Source: CAIKMD01 sp963729935
Lineage (GTDB): Bacteria > Pseudomonadota > Alphaproteobacteria > ATCC43930 > CGMCC-115725
NCBI GenBank assembly: GCA_963729935.1
Contig: CAVSPW010000002.1
Location: 310,001 to 374,000, forward strand
Reading direction: 5' to 3'
DNA length: 64,000 nucleotides
Shown here: piece by piece, positions 34,788 to 43,994 of the stretch
Numbering within the stretch: position 1 is the stretch's first letter
Layout: every line of letters begins with the position of its first letter
Position numbers and translations under genes: made by a program
The notes under the pieces: model-generated
Databases searched by the model: none
Told to the model about the DNA's origin: nothing
The model's input: the letters and a program-made list of their open reading frames with translations, nothing else

Positions 34788-36389
34788 TCAAGCCGACATC
34801 GCGGCGGGCGCTGTTTTCGCCCGTTTGGTCATCAATTTGTTCAAAGCGTGAATATAGGCCCGGGCCGAGGCGACGAGCGTGTCGGGATCGGCGCCCTGGC
34901 CGTTCACCGTCTTGCCGCCTTCCTCGAGACGCACGGTGACCTCCGCTTGCGCGTCGGTACCGGCAGTCACCGCGCTCACCTGATAGAGCAGCAGCTTCGC
35001 CTCGTGCGGAACCATGGCCTTGATCGCGTTGAAGGTCGCGTCGACCGGCCCGTTGCCGGTGGTCTTGGCCGACCGGAGCGCGCCATCGATCTCGAGCTCG
35101 AGTTCGGCCGATTGCGGACCCTTGGAGCCGGCGATCACCTGCAGCGAGACGAATTTGATGCGCTCGGTGCCGTGCTGGATCTCGTCGTCGATGAGCGCGA
35201 CGATGTCCTCGTCGAAGATTTCCTTCTTGCGATCGGCGAGATCCTTGAAGCGACGGAAGGCCTCGTTCAAGGCGTTGTCGCCGACATCGAAACCCAGCTC
35301 CTTCAATTTCATCTTGAAGGCGTGGCGTCCCGAATGCTTGCCCATCACCAGGGTCGATTTGCCCAGGCCCACCGATTCGGGCGTCATGATCTCGTATGTG
35401 CCGGCGTGCTTCAGCATCCCGTCCTGATGAATGCCGCTCTCGTGCGCGAACGCGTTCGTGCCGACGATCGCCTTGTTCGGCTGCACCACGAAGCCGGTGA
35501 TGGCTGAAACGAGCCGCGAGGCGCGCGTGATGTAGTCGGATTTGACGCCGGTCGTATAGGGCATGCGGTCGTGGCGCGTGCGCAACGCCATCACGATTTC
35601 TTCCATCGCGGCATTGCCGGCGCGCTCGCCCAGCCCGTTGACCGTGCATTCGACCTGGCGGGCGCCCGCGCCGACCGCGGCCAGCGAATTGGCGACGGCG
35701 AGGCCCAAATCGTTGTGGCAGTGAACCGAGACCACCGCCTGGTCGATGTTGGGCACGCGATCGAAGAGCATGCGGATGAGCGCGGCAAATTCCTCCGGCA
35801 CGGCGTAGCCCACCGTGTCGGGAATATTGATCGTACGCGCCCCCGCCTTGATCGCGCTCTCGACCGTGCGGCAGAGAAAATCATGCTCCGTGCGAGAGCC
35901 GTCCTCGCAAGACCATTCGACATCCGGGCAGAGGTTGCGCGCATGCGTCACGCTGTCGATCACGGCCTGATGCACCTGCTCGGGCGTCATCTGCAGCTTG
36001 AACTTCATGTGGAGCGGCGAGGTCGAGATAAAGGTATGGATCCGCGGTTGCGGCGCGTGCTGCACCGCTTCCCAGCAGCGATCGATGTCCCCCCGCCCGG
36101 CGCGCGCGAGGCCGCAGACCGTGGCCGTCTTTACGCGCTTGGCGATCTCGCCGACGGCTTCGAAATCGCCGTTGGACGCGATCGGAAAACCGGCCTCGAT
36201 GACGTCGACGCCCATTTCCTCGAGCAGGAGTGCGATCCTGATCTTTTCCTCGAGATTCATCGAGGCGCCCGGCGATTGTTCGCCGTCGCGCAAGGTGGTG
36301 TCGAAAATGATGACGCGCGAAGTCGCGGGCGACTTCGGCTTGGTCTCGGCGACGCCGGTCTTGCCGGCGTTGGTCGTGGCGGCGCTCAT
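34788..36389 (-). CDS. leuA: 2-isopropylmalate synthase
   Basis: A 533-residue enzyme starting MSAATTNAGKTGVAETKPKS. The catalytic TIM barrel has IIFDTTLRDGEQSPGASMN (about 27-45) and HCHNDLGLAVANSLAAVGAG with the metal-binding His pair. The C-terminal LeuA regulatory domain (about 395-525) includes VSLQVIAGSKGPQSAELELE and binds leucine for feedback inhibition. It condenses acetyl-CoA with 2-ketoisovalerate, the first step to leucine. A 424-bp gap upstream carries hairpins and a palindrome that may regulate it. ilvC, ilvH and ilvB lie upstream on the same strand. Confidence 0.96.
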   Translation of the reverse strand: MSAATTNAGKTGVAETKPKSPATSRVIIFDTTLRDGEQSPGASMNLEEKIRIALLLEEMGVDVIEAGFPIASNGDFEAVGEIAKRVKTATVCGLARAGRGDIDRCWEAVQHAPQPRIHTFISTSPLHMKFKLQMTPEQVHQAVIDSVTHARNLCPDVEWSCEDGSRTEHDFLCRTVESAIKAGARTINIPDTVGYAVPEEFAALIRMLFDRVPNIDQAVVSVHCHNDLGLAVANSLAAVGAGARQVECTVNGLGERAGNAAMEEIVMALRTRHDRMPYTTGVKSDYITRASRLVSAITGFVVQPNKAIVGTNAFAHESGIHQDGMLKHAGTYEIMTPESVGLGKSTLVMGKHSGRHAFKMKLKELGFDVGDNALNEAFRRFKDLADRKKEIFDEDIVALIDDEIQHGTERIKFVSLQVIAGSKGPQSAELELEIDGALRSAKTTGNGPVDATFNAIKAMVPHEAKLLLYQVSAVTAGTDAQAEVTVRLEEGGKTVNGQGADPDTLVASARAYIHALNKLMTKRAKTAPAAMSA

Positions 36390-36437
36390 AAGCGCAAATC
36401 CTTTGGTCTGGAAACAAAAGAAGGCCGGCAGCGATAA

Positions 36438-36478
36438 CCCCCGAGCGCGAGTGGGCCTCGCGATCCCACGCTCAGGGG
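36438..36478 (-). promoter_or_regulatory. Strong hairpin in the leuA leader
   Basis: On the reverse strand CCCCTGAGCGTGGG pairs with CCCACTCGCGCTCGGGG around a GC-rich loop, giving about a 14-bp interrupted stem, 49 bases before the leuA start. It is not directly followed by a T run, so it is not a clear terminator. It may be part of a folded leader that controls translation or attenuation. Confidence 0.4.
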
Positions 36479-36642
36479 CAGGTAAGTCGCAGCGTCCCGC
36501 TGTTGCTCCGTTGCAGGCTGCGCCCTTGGCCTCCGCTCGCGGCGGCGCAAGCAAACGGGACCGGGCGCTGTTGCGCCTGGCCTTCGCTGCTCCTTGCCGC
36601 CTTTGCGACCATCAAACCAACTCCTGCGCCCACAACTTCGTG

Positions 36643-36663
36643 CGGTAAGGAAATTTCTTACGG
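36643..36663. promoter_or_regulatory. 21-bp near-perfect palindrome upstream of the leuA leader
   Basis: CGGTAAGGAAATTTCTTACGG is symmetric apart from one central-flank position. Further TTCCTTGCG and TTCCTTAC half-sites follow within 40 bases (36674-36691). The cluster of TTCCTTAC-like halves between ilvC and leuA looks like an operator for a dimeric regulator. The rest of 36479-36813 shows no gene. Confidence 0.4.
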
Positions 36664-36813
36664 ATCGCAGGCCGTTCCTTGCGATTCCTTACAAACCCCT
36701 ACCGGACGGAAAATTTACCATGCCAATTATGTCTAATCCGTTTACGCCGGAGTCCGCAAGTTTTCTATCCCGCGCCGGGCCTTTAGGCGATTCTGCCGCA
36801 CTCCCGGACGGAT

Positions 36814-37833
36814 TCAATTCCGGCTCTTATCCACAAGCCGGTTCTGGCTGATCCAGGGCATCATGGCGCGGAGCTTCGCACCGATCTGCTCGACCGGATG
36901 CTCGGCGCCGCGGCGGCGCATCGCCTTAAAGCTGGCCTGCCCGGCGGCATTTTCAAGGACCCAGTCGCGGGCAAAGCGCCCGGACTGGATGTCATCGAGC
37001 ACACGCTTCATCTCCGCCTTGACCGCCGGGCTGATGATGCGCGGCCCGCGCGTGTAATCCCCGTATTCGGCGGTGTTCGAGATCGAGTAGCGCATATTGG
37101 CGATGCCGCCCTCATACATGAGGTCGACGATCAACTTCACCTCGTGCAGGCACTCGAAATACGCCATTTCGGGCGCGTAGCCGGCTTCGACCAAGGTTTC
37201 GTATCCGGCCATGATGAGCGAGCTCAAGCCGCCACACAGCACCGCCTGCTCGCCGAACAGATCGGTCTCGCACTCCTCCTTGAAGGTGGTCTCGATCACG
37301 CCGGCGCGGCCGCCGCCGATCGCCGAAGCGTAAGAGAGCGCGATCTCGAGCGCATTGGCGGAGGGATTCTGCTCGACCGCGACGAGGCAGGGAACGCCGC
37401 CGCCCTTCGCATACTCCGAGCGCACGGTGTGGCCGGGCCCTTTCGGCGCGATCATGAATACGTCCATGTCGGGCCGCGGCTCGATCAGCTTGAAATGGAT
37501 ATTGAAGCCATGGGCGAAGGCGAGCGCGGTGTCGGGCCGCATATTGGCCTTCAGATCGTTGGCATAGAGCGCGGCCTGGAGTTCGTCGGGCGTGAGGATC
37601 ATAACGACATCGGCCCATTTGGCGCCGTCGGCCGGCGCCATGACCTTGAAATTGGCGGCTTCGGCCTTTTGCGCGGAACCCGAACCGGGGCGCAACGCGA
37701 CGCGCACATCCTTGACGCCGCTATCGCGCAGATTCATCGCATGCGCATGGCCCTGGCTGCCATAGCCGACCACCAGCACCTTCTTCCCCTTGATCAGATT
37801 GACGTCGGCATCACGATCGTAATAGACGCGCAT
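36814..37833 (-). CDS. ilvC: Ketol-acid reductoisomerase
   Basis: A 339-residue class I enzyme, the usual short-form length. The NADPH site is KVLVVGYGSQGHAHAMNLRDSG (about 18-39). Other conserved parts are AFAHGFNIHFKLI, IAPKGPGHTVRSEY and the metal-binding ETTFKEECETDLFGEQ. It isomerises and reduces acetolactate in isoleucine and valine synthesis. The start at 37833 (MRVYYDRDADVNLI) fits the family; an upstream in-frame start adds 12 non-family residues. It lies 32 bp downstream of ilvH, whose stop is at 37866. Confidence 0.96.
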   Translation of the reverse strand: MRVYYDRDADVNLIKGKKVLVVGYGSQGHAHAMNLRDSGVKDVRVALRPGSGSAQKAEAANFKVMAPADGAKWADVVMILTPDELQAALYANDLKANMRPDTALAFAHGFNIHFKLIEPRPDMDVFMIAPKGPGHTVRSEYAKGGGVPCLVAVEQNPSANALEIALSYASAIGGGRAGVIETTFKEECETDLFGEQAVLCGGLSSLIMAGYETLVEAGYAPEMAYFECLHEVKLIVDLMYEGGIANMRYSISNTAEYGDYTRGPRIISPAVKAEMKRVLDDIQSGRFARDWVLENAAGQASFKAMRRRGAEHPVEQIGAKLRAMMPWISQNRLVDKSRN

Positions 37834-37865
37834 CGAAACTTTCCCTCTGTCAGAATTCTGGCTTT

Positions 37866-38369
37866 TCAAAAACTTCCGGCGCCGCGCGAGATCGCGACGA
37901 CGCCGGTGCGTGACACATCCACGAGACCCAAAGGCTTCATCAGATTGATGAAGGCGTCGAGTTTCTCGGCCGAACCCGTGATCTCGAAAACGAAGCTCTC
38001 GATCGTCGAATTGACGACGCGCGCGCGGAAGATGTCGGCGAGGCGCAAGGATTCGATGCGTCCCTCGCCGGTGCCCGCCATCTTCACGAGCACAAGCTCG
38101 CGCTCGATCGAAGGGCCTTCCTCGGTCAGGTCATGGACGACGCGCACCGGCACCAGGCGCGAGAGCTGCGCCTTGATCTGCTCGATGATCATCGGCGTCC
38201 CCGAGGTCACGATCGTGATCCGCGAGAGATTGTTCGCGCGGTCGACCTCGGCCACGGTCAGGCTCTCGATGTTGTACCCGCGGCCCGAAAACAGCCCGAT
38301 CACGCGCGCGAGCACGCCCGGCTCGTTATCGACCAATACGGCAATGGTGTGCCTTTCGATTTCGCTCAC
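37866..38369 (-). CDS. ilvH: Acetolactate synthase small (regulatory) subunit
   Basis: A 167-residue subunit. The N-terminal ACT domain starts RHTIAVLVDNEPGVLARVIG, followed by FSGRGYNIESLTVAEVD, which binds valine. The C-terminal half has the family pattern ELVLVKMAGTGEGRIESLRL and ITGSAEKLDAFINLMKPLG. It stabilises the catalytic subunit and gives feedback inhibition. It lies 27 bp after ilvB and upstream of ilvC on the same strand, so ilvB-ilvH-ilvC form one operon. Confidence 0.95.
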   Translation of the reverse strand: MSEIERHTIAVLVDNEPGVLARVIGLFSGRGYNIESLTVAEVDRANNLSRITIVTSGTPMIIEQIKAQLSRLVPVRVVHDLTEEGPSIERELVLVKMAGTGEGRIESLRLADIFRARVVNSTIESFVFEITGSAEKLDAFINLMKPLGLVDVSRTGVVAISRGAGSF

Positions 38370-38396
38370 TTGACGCTCCGCCCCTCAACCGGCCGA

Positions 38397-40163
38397 TCAG
38401 ACGAGGACCATGCCCTCTTCCGAGACCGGCCCCGCCGCCTTGCGGTCGCCCGGTCCAAGGATCATTTCGTTATGCGCGGCGCCCGAGGGAATCATAGGGA
38501 AGCAATTCTCCGCCGGATCGACTGCGACGTCGACGATGACAGGCCCGTCGATCGCCAGCATCTCCTTGATCGTCCGGTCGACCTCGGCGGTCGCCGTCAC
38601 GCGCAGCCCCTTGGCGCCGAACGCCTCGGCCAGCTTCACGAAATCCGGCAAGGAGGCGGTGAAACTCTCGGAATAACGGCCGCCATGCATCAATTCCTGC
38701 CACTGCCGCACCATGCCCATATATTGGTTGTTGATGATGAAGACCTTCACCGGCAGGCGGTATTGGCAGACGGTCGACATCTCCTGGATGTTCATGAGAA
38801 TTGAGGCCTCGCCGGCGATATCGACGACGAGCGCGTCGGGATGCGCGATCTGCACGCCGACCGCGGCCGGCAGCCCATAGCCCATCGTGCCGAGCCCTCC
38901 CGACGTCATCCAATGAAAGGGCCGCTCGAATTTGAAGAGCTGCGCCGCCCACATCTGGTGCTGGCCGACCTCGGTGGTGACGAATGTATCGCGGTCGCGC
39001 GTGAGCGCGTGGAGCCGCTCGATCGCGTATTGCGGCTTGATGATCTTGTCGGAGTTGTCGTAGTGCAGACTGTCGCGCTTACGCCATTCCTCGATCTGCC
39101 TCCACCACTTTCCCAACGCCGCGCGGTCGGGCGCGAAGCGCCGCGCCTTCAAGCCCGCGATCAGCGCGTCGAGCACTTTCGCCGCATCGCCCACCACCGG
39201 CACGTCGACGCGGACGTTCTTGTTGATGTTGGAAGGATCGATGTCGATGTGGATCTTCTTCGAATGCGGCGAGAACGCCGCGAGCTTGCCGGTGACGCGA
39301 TCATCGAACCGCGCGCCGACATTGATCATCACGTCGCAATCATGCATGGCGAGATTGGACTCGTAGGTGCCATGCATGCCGACGAGACCGAGCAGGCGTT
39401 TGTCGGAAGCGGGGAACGCGCCCAACCCCATCAAGGTGAGCGTACAGGGATAACCGGTCATCTCGATGAGTTCGCCGAAGAGCTTGCAGGCGCGCGCGCC
39501 CGAATTGATGATGCCGCCGCCGCCGTAGAAGAGCGGCTTCTTGGCATGCGCGATGAGCTCGACCGCCTCGGCGATGCGCGCCGGATCGGGCTCGGTTTGC
39601 GGCCGGTAGGATTTGCGCTGCTCGACGGTCTCCGGCCCGCGATAGGTGCCGATCGCGAAGAGCACGTCCTTCGGCAGGTCTATCACGACGGGCCCGGGCC
39701 GCCCGGTGCGCGCGACGTAGAACGCCTCGTGCAGCACGCGCGCGAGATCTTTCACGTCTTTGACGAGATAATTGTGCTTGGTGCAGGGCCGCGTAATTCC
39801 AGTGGTATCGGCTTCCTGGAATGCGTCATTGCCGATGAGATGGGTCGGGACCTGGCCGGTCAGGCAGACGATCGGCACGGAATCCATCAGCGCGTCCGTC
39901 AGGCCGGTCACCGTATTGGTCGCGCCCGGCCCGCTCGTGACCAGAACGACCCCGACCTTCCCGGTCGAGCGCGCATAGCCCTCGGCGGCGTGCACGGCAC
40001 CCTGCTCGTGGCGTACCAGGATGTGGCGCAGCCGGTTTTGCATGAAAAGCGCGTCATAGATCGGGAGCACGGCGCCGCCCGGATAGCCGAATACGACATC
40101 AACGCCCTGGTCGCCCAGCGCTTTGATGACCATTTCGGCCCCGTTCATCTGATCCGCCGCCAT
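38397..40163 (-). CDS. ilvB: Acetolactate synthase large (catalytic) subunit
   Basis: A 588-residue thiamine-diphosphate enzyme. The N-terminal domain has VVFGYPGGAVLPIYDAL and the catalytic Glu in LVRHEQGAVHAAEGYAR. The FAD-binding middle includes ALMDSVPIVCLTGQVPTHLIG. The C-terminal ThDP site has GGLGTMGYGLPAAVG and VDIAGEASILMNIQEMSTV. It joins two pyruvates, or pyruvate and 2-ketobutyrate, to start branched-chain amino acid synthesis. Start 40163 follows GGGAG; the longer upstream frame is unrelated. First gene of ilvB-ilvH-ilvC. Confidence 0.96.
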   Translation of the reverse strand: MAADQMNGAEMVIKALGDQGVDVVFGYPGGAVLPIYDALFMQNRLRHILVRHEQGAVHAAEGYARSTGKVGVVLVTSGPGATNTVTGLTDALMDSVPIVCLTGQVPTHLIGNDAFQEADTTGITRPCTKHNYLVKDVKDLARVLHEAFYVARTGRPGPVVIDLPKDVLFAIGTYRGPETVEQRKSYRPQTEPDPARIAEAVELIAHAKKPLFYGGGGIINSGARACKLFGELIEMTGYPCTLTLMGLGAFPASDKRLLGLVGMHGTYESNLAMHDCDVMINVGARFDDRVTGKLAAFSPHSKKIHIDIDPSNINKNVRVDVPVVGDAAKVLDALIAGLKARRFAPDRAALGKWWRQIEEWRKRDSLHYDNSDKIIKPQYAIERLHALTRDRDTFVTTEVGQHQMWAAQLFKFERPFHWMTSGGLGTMGYGLPAAVGVQIAHPDALVVDIAGEASILMNIQEMSTVCQYRLPVKVFIINNQYMGMVRQWQELMHGGRYSESFTASLPDFVKLAEAFGAKGLRVTATAEVDRTIKEMLAIDGPVIVDVAVDPAENCFPMIPSGAAHNEMILGPGDRKAAGPVSEEGMVLV

Positions 40164-40226
40164 GACACACTCCCAAGTCCCGCAACGGCAAAGGATTTCC
40201 GCCGCGAAGCCCGCCACCCTAGACAG

Positions 40227-41192
40227 CTAGACAGGGCTGGTCAACAAAAACGCGCGAATAAATGAAAAAATTTCCGGTAATAAACTTTCCGAAAATTGCG
40301 TTTCGATGACCCGTTTTTGTAGCGAACCACCCTCTGGCAAGCGGCGGCGGAACCACGTGCATTGCCGCTTAGCATAATTGCGCGTTGCTTGCTGCATTGC
40401 AGCAACTGCTTGCGCATGCGAGACCTGCCCGGCGAGAAAGGCGGCGAGCTCGCGCACGCCCACGGCTTTCATGGCCGGCAGTTCCGGCGCGAGGCCTCGC
40501 CGTAACAACGCGGCGACCTCGGCTTCGGCGCCCGAGCCGATCATGTCGAGGACGCGCGCATCGCAGGCCACATAGAGAGTCTCGCGCGGTGGCAGCAAAA
40601 CGATCGCCGCCGCCCTGAGACCGGCAGCCGGGGCTTGGCGCCGGCGCCATTCCGAGAGCGGCACGCCGGTCGCATGCGCCACCTCATAGGCTCGGATAAG
40701 ACGCTGCGCGTCGCCGGGCATGAGGCGCGCGGCCGTTTCGGGATCGAGCGCGGCGAGCGCAGCGCGAAAACCCGGGCCACCGAGCCTGCGATGAAGCGCG
40801 CGCGCTTCCCCGCGCGCCTCCGGTGGGATCGGCGGCAGCTCCGCCAATCCTTGCAGCAGCGCTTCGAGATAGAGCCCGGTGCCGCCGACGAGGATGGGCA
40901 GGCTTCCGGCCTCGTGCGCCGCCGCGATCTCCGCAAGCGCGAGCCGGCGCCAGCGCCCGGCCGAGCAGCTCTCGGCCGCGTCGATGAACCCGTAAAGCCG
41001 GTGCGGAACGCGCGCCATCTCGACCGCGCCGGGACGCGCGCTCAGGACGGCGAGATCGCGATAGACTTGTTGACTGTCGGCGTTGATGACGGTGCCGCCG
41101 AAATGCTCACCCAAGGCCAGCGCGAGCGCCGATTTGCCGCTCGCCGTCGGACCCGCAACGATGACGATCGAGGCTTCGAGCGAGCTTTCCAT
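40227..41192 (-). CDS. miaA: tRNA dimethylallyltransferase
   Basis: A 321-residue enzyme. The P-loop is IVIVAGPTASGKSALALALG (about 9-28), followed by VINADSQQVYRDLAVLSARP and LPILVGGTGLYLEALLQGL. Late segments are MKAVGVRELAAFLAGQ and ATRNYAKRQCTWFRRR, as in MiaA. It adds a dimethylallyl group to A37 of tRNAs that read codons starting with U. Its stop is 63 bp before the ilvB start on the same strand. The last 30 residues (ETQFSESLLPEIFSFIRAFL) are AT-rich in codon use compared with the rest. Confidence 0.94.
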   Translation of the reverse strand: MESSLEASIVIVAGPTASGKSALALALGEHFGGTVINADSQQVYRDLAVLSARPGAVEMARVPHRLYGFIDAAESCSAGRWRRLALAEIAAAHEAGSLPILVGGTGLYLEALLQGLAELPPIPPEARGEARALHRRLGGPGFRAALAALDPETAARLMPGDAQRLIRAYEVAHATGVPLSEWRRRQAPAAGLRAAAIVLLPPRETLYVACDARVLDMIGSGAEAEVAALLRRGLAPELPAMKAVGVRELAAFLAGQVSHAQAVAAMQQATRNYAKRQCTWFRRRLPEGGSLQKRVIETQFSESLLPEIFSFIRAFLLTSPV

Positions 41193-41262
41193 CGCCGGGT
41201 TCTAGCACGCTCGGCACGGCCGGCTTGCGTTTCCGTGCGGGCTCGCCAATAAAGCGCGGCGC

Positions 41263-42177
41263 ATGGCCGACACCGTCATCACCCTCATCGCGGCGCCCGA
41301 AGCGTCGACGGCCCTTCCCGCCGCCGCCGATGAGGCGATGCGCGCGCTCGCGCAGCTCGGGGCGGAACTCGACGGCATCGATTGGCTCGACGAGCAGATC
41401 GCCTGCGAGATCGTCTGCGACGATTTGCCGCCCGATCAGGCCGACGCGGCATGCCGACGCGCGATCGCGCAAGCGATCGGGCGGGTGCCGATCGATCTCG
41501 TGGCGCAATCGGGCGTGGGGCGAAAGAAGATGCTGCTCCTCGCCGATATGGAAGCAACCATCATCGCCAATGAGATGCTCGACGAACTGGCCGAACTGCG
41601 CGGCATCAGGGCGCAGATATCCGCGATCACCGCGCGGGCGATGAATGGCGAACTCGATTTCGCCGCCGCGCTCGCGGAGCGTGTCGCCATGCTGAAGGAT
41701 CTGCCGGAGGCCGCGCTCGCCGCCGTCGCGTCGCGCATCCGCATCAATCCCGGCGCCAAGGCGCTGGTCGCGACGATGCGCGCCGCCGGCGCCCATACCG
41801 CCCTGGTCTCGGGTGGATTTCGGGTTTTCGCGAGTGGCATCGGCCGCAAACTGGGCTTCGACCTTACGATCGCCAATGAATTGATCATCAGCGAGGGCAA
41901 GCTCGCCGGCACCGTCAAGGAACCAATACTCGGCCGCGAGGCGAAGCTGCAAAGCTTGACCGCGCTCGCCGCCGAGCGCGGCCTCCCACTCGCGGCGACC
42001 TTGGCGGTCGGCGACGGCGCGAATGATCTGCCCATGATCGAAGCGGCCGGATTGGGAATCGCCTACCACGCCAAGCCCAAAGTGGCCGAACAAGCGCGCT
42101 GGCGGGTGGATCACGCCGATCTCACCGCCCTTCTCTACGCGCAAGGCTATCGCCGCGACGAGATTCGTGACGGTTAG
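41263..42177 (+). CDS. serB: Phosphoserine phosphatase
   Basis: A 304-residue HAD phosphatase with an N-terminal ACT-like region (about 1-80). The HAD core has motif I LLADMEATIIANEMLDELAE, motif II ALVSGGFRVFA, the motif III lysine near GREAKLQSL and motif IV GDGANDLPMIEAAGLG. It makes serine from phosphoserine, the last step of the pathway. Motif I reads DxExT; the second acidic residue is Glu in place of the usual Asp. That keeps the charge but is uncommon. Divergent from miaA (70 bp) and convergent with degP. Confidence 0.92.
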   Translation: MADTVITLIAAPEASTALPAAADEAMRALAQLGAELDGIDWLDEQIACEIVCDDLPPDQADAACRRAIAQAIGRVPIDLVAQSGVGRKKMLLLADMEATIIANEMLDELAELRGIRAQISAITARAMNGELDFAAALAERVAMLKDLPEAALAAVASRIRINPGAKALVATMRAAGAHTALVSGGFRVFASGIGRKLGFDLTIANELIISEGKLAGTVKEPILGREAKLQSLTALAAERGLPLAATLAVGDGANDLPMIEAAGLGIAYHAKPKVAEQARWRVDHADLTALLYAQGYRRDEIRDG

Positions 42178-42242
42178 ATCTCTTCGGGCAGTACGCGCAG
42201 GCGGAGATTCTATTCCTGGCCTCGCCGCGCGAACGGCGAAAC

Positions 42243-43796
42243 TCAGCTGTTGTCGAGCTTCACCGCGACGAAGCGCAGATCGCCCTGGCGATCGACCAGC
42301 AGGAGCACGGATTTGCGTCCCGCCTTTTTCGCCTCGTCGATCTTGGCGAGGATTTGCGCCGTGGTCTTGACACTGTCCTGCGCCACTTCGACGACGACGT
42401 CGCCTGCGCGCATGCCCTTGTCCGCCGAAGGACCGCCGGTATCGATATCCGTGATCACGACACCCGACACATCGTCGGCGAGCCCATAGCGGTCGCGCAG
42501 ATCGGGCGTGAGGTTGGCCAGGGAAAGGCCCAGTGCCTTCACGGTGTCGGTCGGCGTGCCCGAGGGCTTTTCCTTCGCCGGCAGCGCGGCCTGCTGCGTC
42601 ACTTCCTTGAGCTCGCCGACCTTGACGTCGAGCGTCACTTCCTTGCGCTTGCGCCACACCGTAACCTTCACGACCTTGTCGATCGGCGTCTCGGCGACGA
42701 TGCGCGGCAAATGGCGCATATCGGTGACCTCCTTGCCATCGAAGGTCAACACCACATCGCCCGGCTGGATCCCGGCTTTCTGCGCGGGTCCGCCATCATG
42801 AACGCTCGCGATCAGCGCGCCGCGCGGCTTGTCGAGACCGAGACTCTCGGCGATCTCGTCATTCACGCTCTGGATGTTGACGCCGAGCCAGCCGCGCCGC
42901 GCATGACCATATTGCTTGATCTGGTCGAGGACCGGCTTCGCCTCATTGGCCGGAATCGCGAAGCCGATGCCGATCGAGCCGCCCGAGGGCGAATAGATCG
43001 CGGTGTTGATGCCGATCACCTCGCCGTTCATGTTGAACATCGGACCACCCGAATTGCCGCGATTGATTGCAGCATCCGTTTGCAGGAAATCGTCATAGGG
43101 GCCGGCATTGATCTCGCGCGCGCGGGCCGAGAGGATGCCCGCCGTCACCGAGCCGCCCAATCCGAACGGATTGCCGATGGCCAGCACCCAATCGCCGACG
43201 CGGGTCTGGTCGCTGTCGCCGAACTTGACCGAGGGCAAGGGCTTGGCCGATTTGACGCGCAAGAGTGCGAGATCGGTCTTGGTATCGCGCCCAACCACCT
43301 CGGCCTTGAAGTTGGTGTCGTCCTGCAAGGTGACGGTGATGTCGTCGGCGTCTTCGATCACGTGATTGTTGGTCACGACGAGGCCCGATGGATCGATGAT
43401 GAAGCCGGAGCCCAGCGAGGTCTGCTGGCGCGGCAGCGCTTCCTGCTGGCCCTGACCTTGGCGCTGATTGCGGTCGAGGAAATCCTTGAAAAATTGCTCG
43501 AAGGGCGAGCCCGGCGGGAATTGCGGCAAGTCGGGCGCAGACCGGTTGGGGGCGCTTCCGCCGCCGCCGGTGCCACGGTCGGACTTGATCGTCTGCGTGC
43601 TCGAGATATTGACAACCGCCGGCAGGAGCTTCACGGCAAGATCGGCGAAGCCGTCCGGGCCCGCTTTGGCCGAAGCGACAAGCGGCAGCAGGAGAGCCGC
43701 CACCAAGACGGCAACGAAGCGAGCGCGGGCGAAGCTGGCGCGGGCGCCGGATTTGGCGCACGAACGCTTGAGCAGGCTAACCTTGGCCTGATTCAC
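42243..43796 (-). CDS. degP: Do-family serine protease with two PDZ domains
   Basis: A 517-residue HtrA protein starting at GTG 43796, with a signal/anchor helix (about 24-44). The chymotrypsin-like domain has the triad: His in LVVTNNHVIEDADDI, Asp in DTKTDLALLRV and Ser in AAINRGNSGGPMFN. PDZ1 (about 290-375, GWLGVNIQSVNDEIAESLGL) and PDZ2 (about 420-505) follow. It degrades or refolds misfolded periplasmic proteins. A Gly/Ser-rich, Pro-rich loop (about 73-110) precedes the protease core. It ends the hflK-hflC-DUF2065-degP order that is usual in this class. Confidence 0.95.
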   Translation of the reverse strand: MNQAKVSLLKRSCAKSGARASFARARFVAVLVAALLLPLVASAKAGPDGFADLAVKLLPAVVNISSTQTIKSDRGTGGGGSAPNRSAPDLPQFPPGSPFEQFFKDFLDRNQRQGQGQQEALPRQQTSLGSGFIIDPSGLVVTNNHVIEDADDITVTLQDDTNFKAEVVGRDTKTDLALLRVKSAKPLPSVKFGDSDQTRVGDWVLAIGNPFGLGGSVTAGILSARAREINAGPYDDFLQTDAAINRGNSGGPMFNMNGEVIGINTAIYSPSGGSIGIGFAIPANEAKPVLDQIKQYGHARRGWLGVNIQSVNDEIAESLGLDKPRGALIASVHDGGPAQKAGIQPGDVVLTFDGKEVTDMRHLPRIVAETPIDKVVKVTVWRKRKEVTLDVKVGELKEVTQQAALPAKEKPSGTPTDTVKALGLSLANLTPDLRDRYGLADDVSGVVITDIDTGGPSADKGMRAGDVVVEVAQDSVKTTAQILAKIDEAKKAGRKSVLLLVDRQGDLRFVAVKLDNS

Positions 43797-43924
43797 CAGC
43801 GAACCTCCATCGGACCGATTGAACGCGGAAATACCATTTTAGAAAACTATTCGGCGTCAAGCCAGTACCCGCCAAGGATGGGAAAGGGCCGGCTCCCCTG
43901 AAGCGGTCGCATGGGCTTTTTGAC

Positions 43925-43992
43925 CGACCGCTGCTCAACCCGCGCGGTCGTCTCGGTTTTTTGGCCCGGCCGCTTCTCCACCGGCGCGGTCG
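43925..43992. repeat. Two imperfect 26-bp hairpin repeats between DUF2065 and degP
   Basis: Copies at 43925-43950 and 43967-43992 are 42 bp apart and differ at 4 of 26 positions. Each is an inverted repeat (CGACCGC...GCGGTCG in copy 1). Copy 1 is followed on the + strand by a run of six T, but no + strand gene ends here. They fill most of the 198-bp gap between two reverse-strand genes. Confidence 0.5.
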
Positions 43993-43994
43993 GC

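Noticed and set aside
36472..36612. 46-codon leader frame before leuA
   Set aside because: It has few Leu codons (3 of 46), no run of them, and no terminator at the right distance, so it does not fit a leucine attenuator peptide.
41107..42657. 516-codon reverse frame over serB
   Set aside because: Antisense to serB; residue content is biased and no domain is visible.
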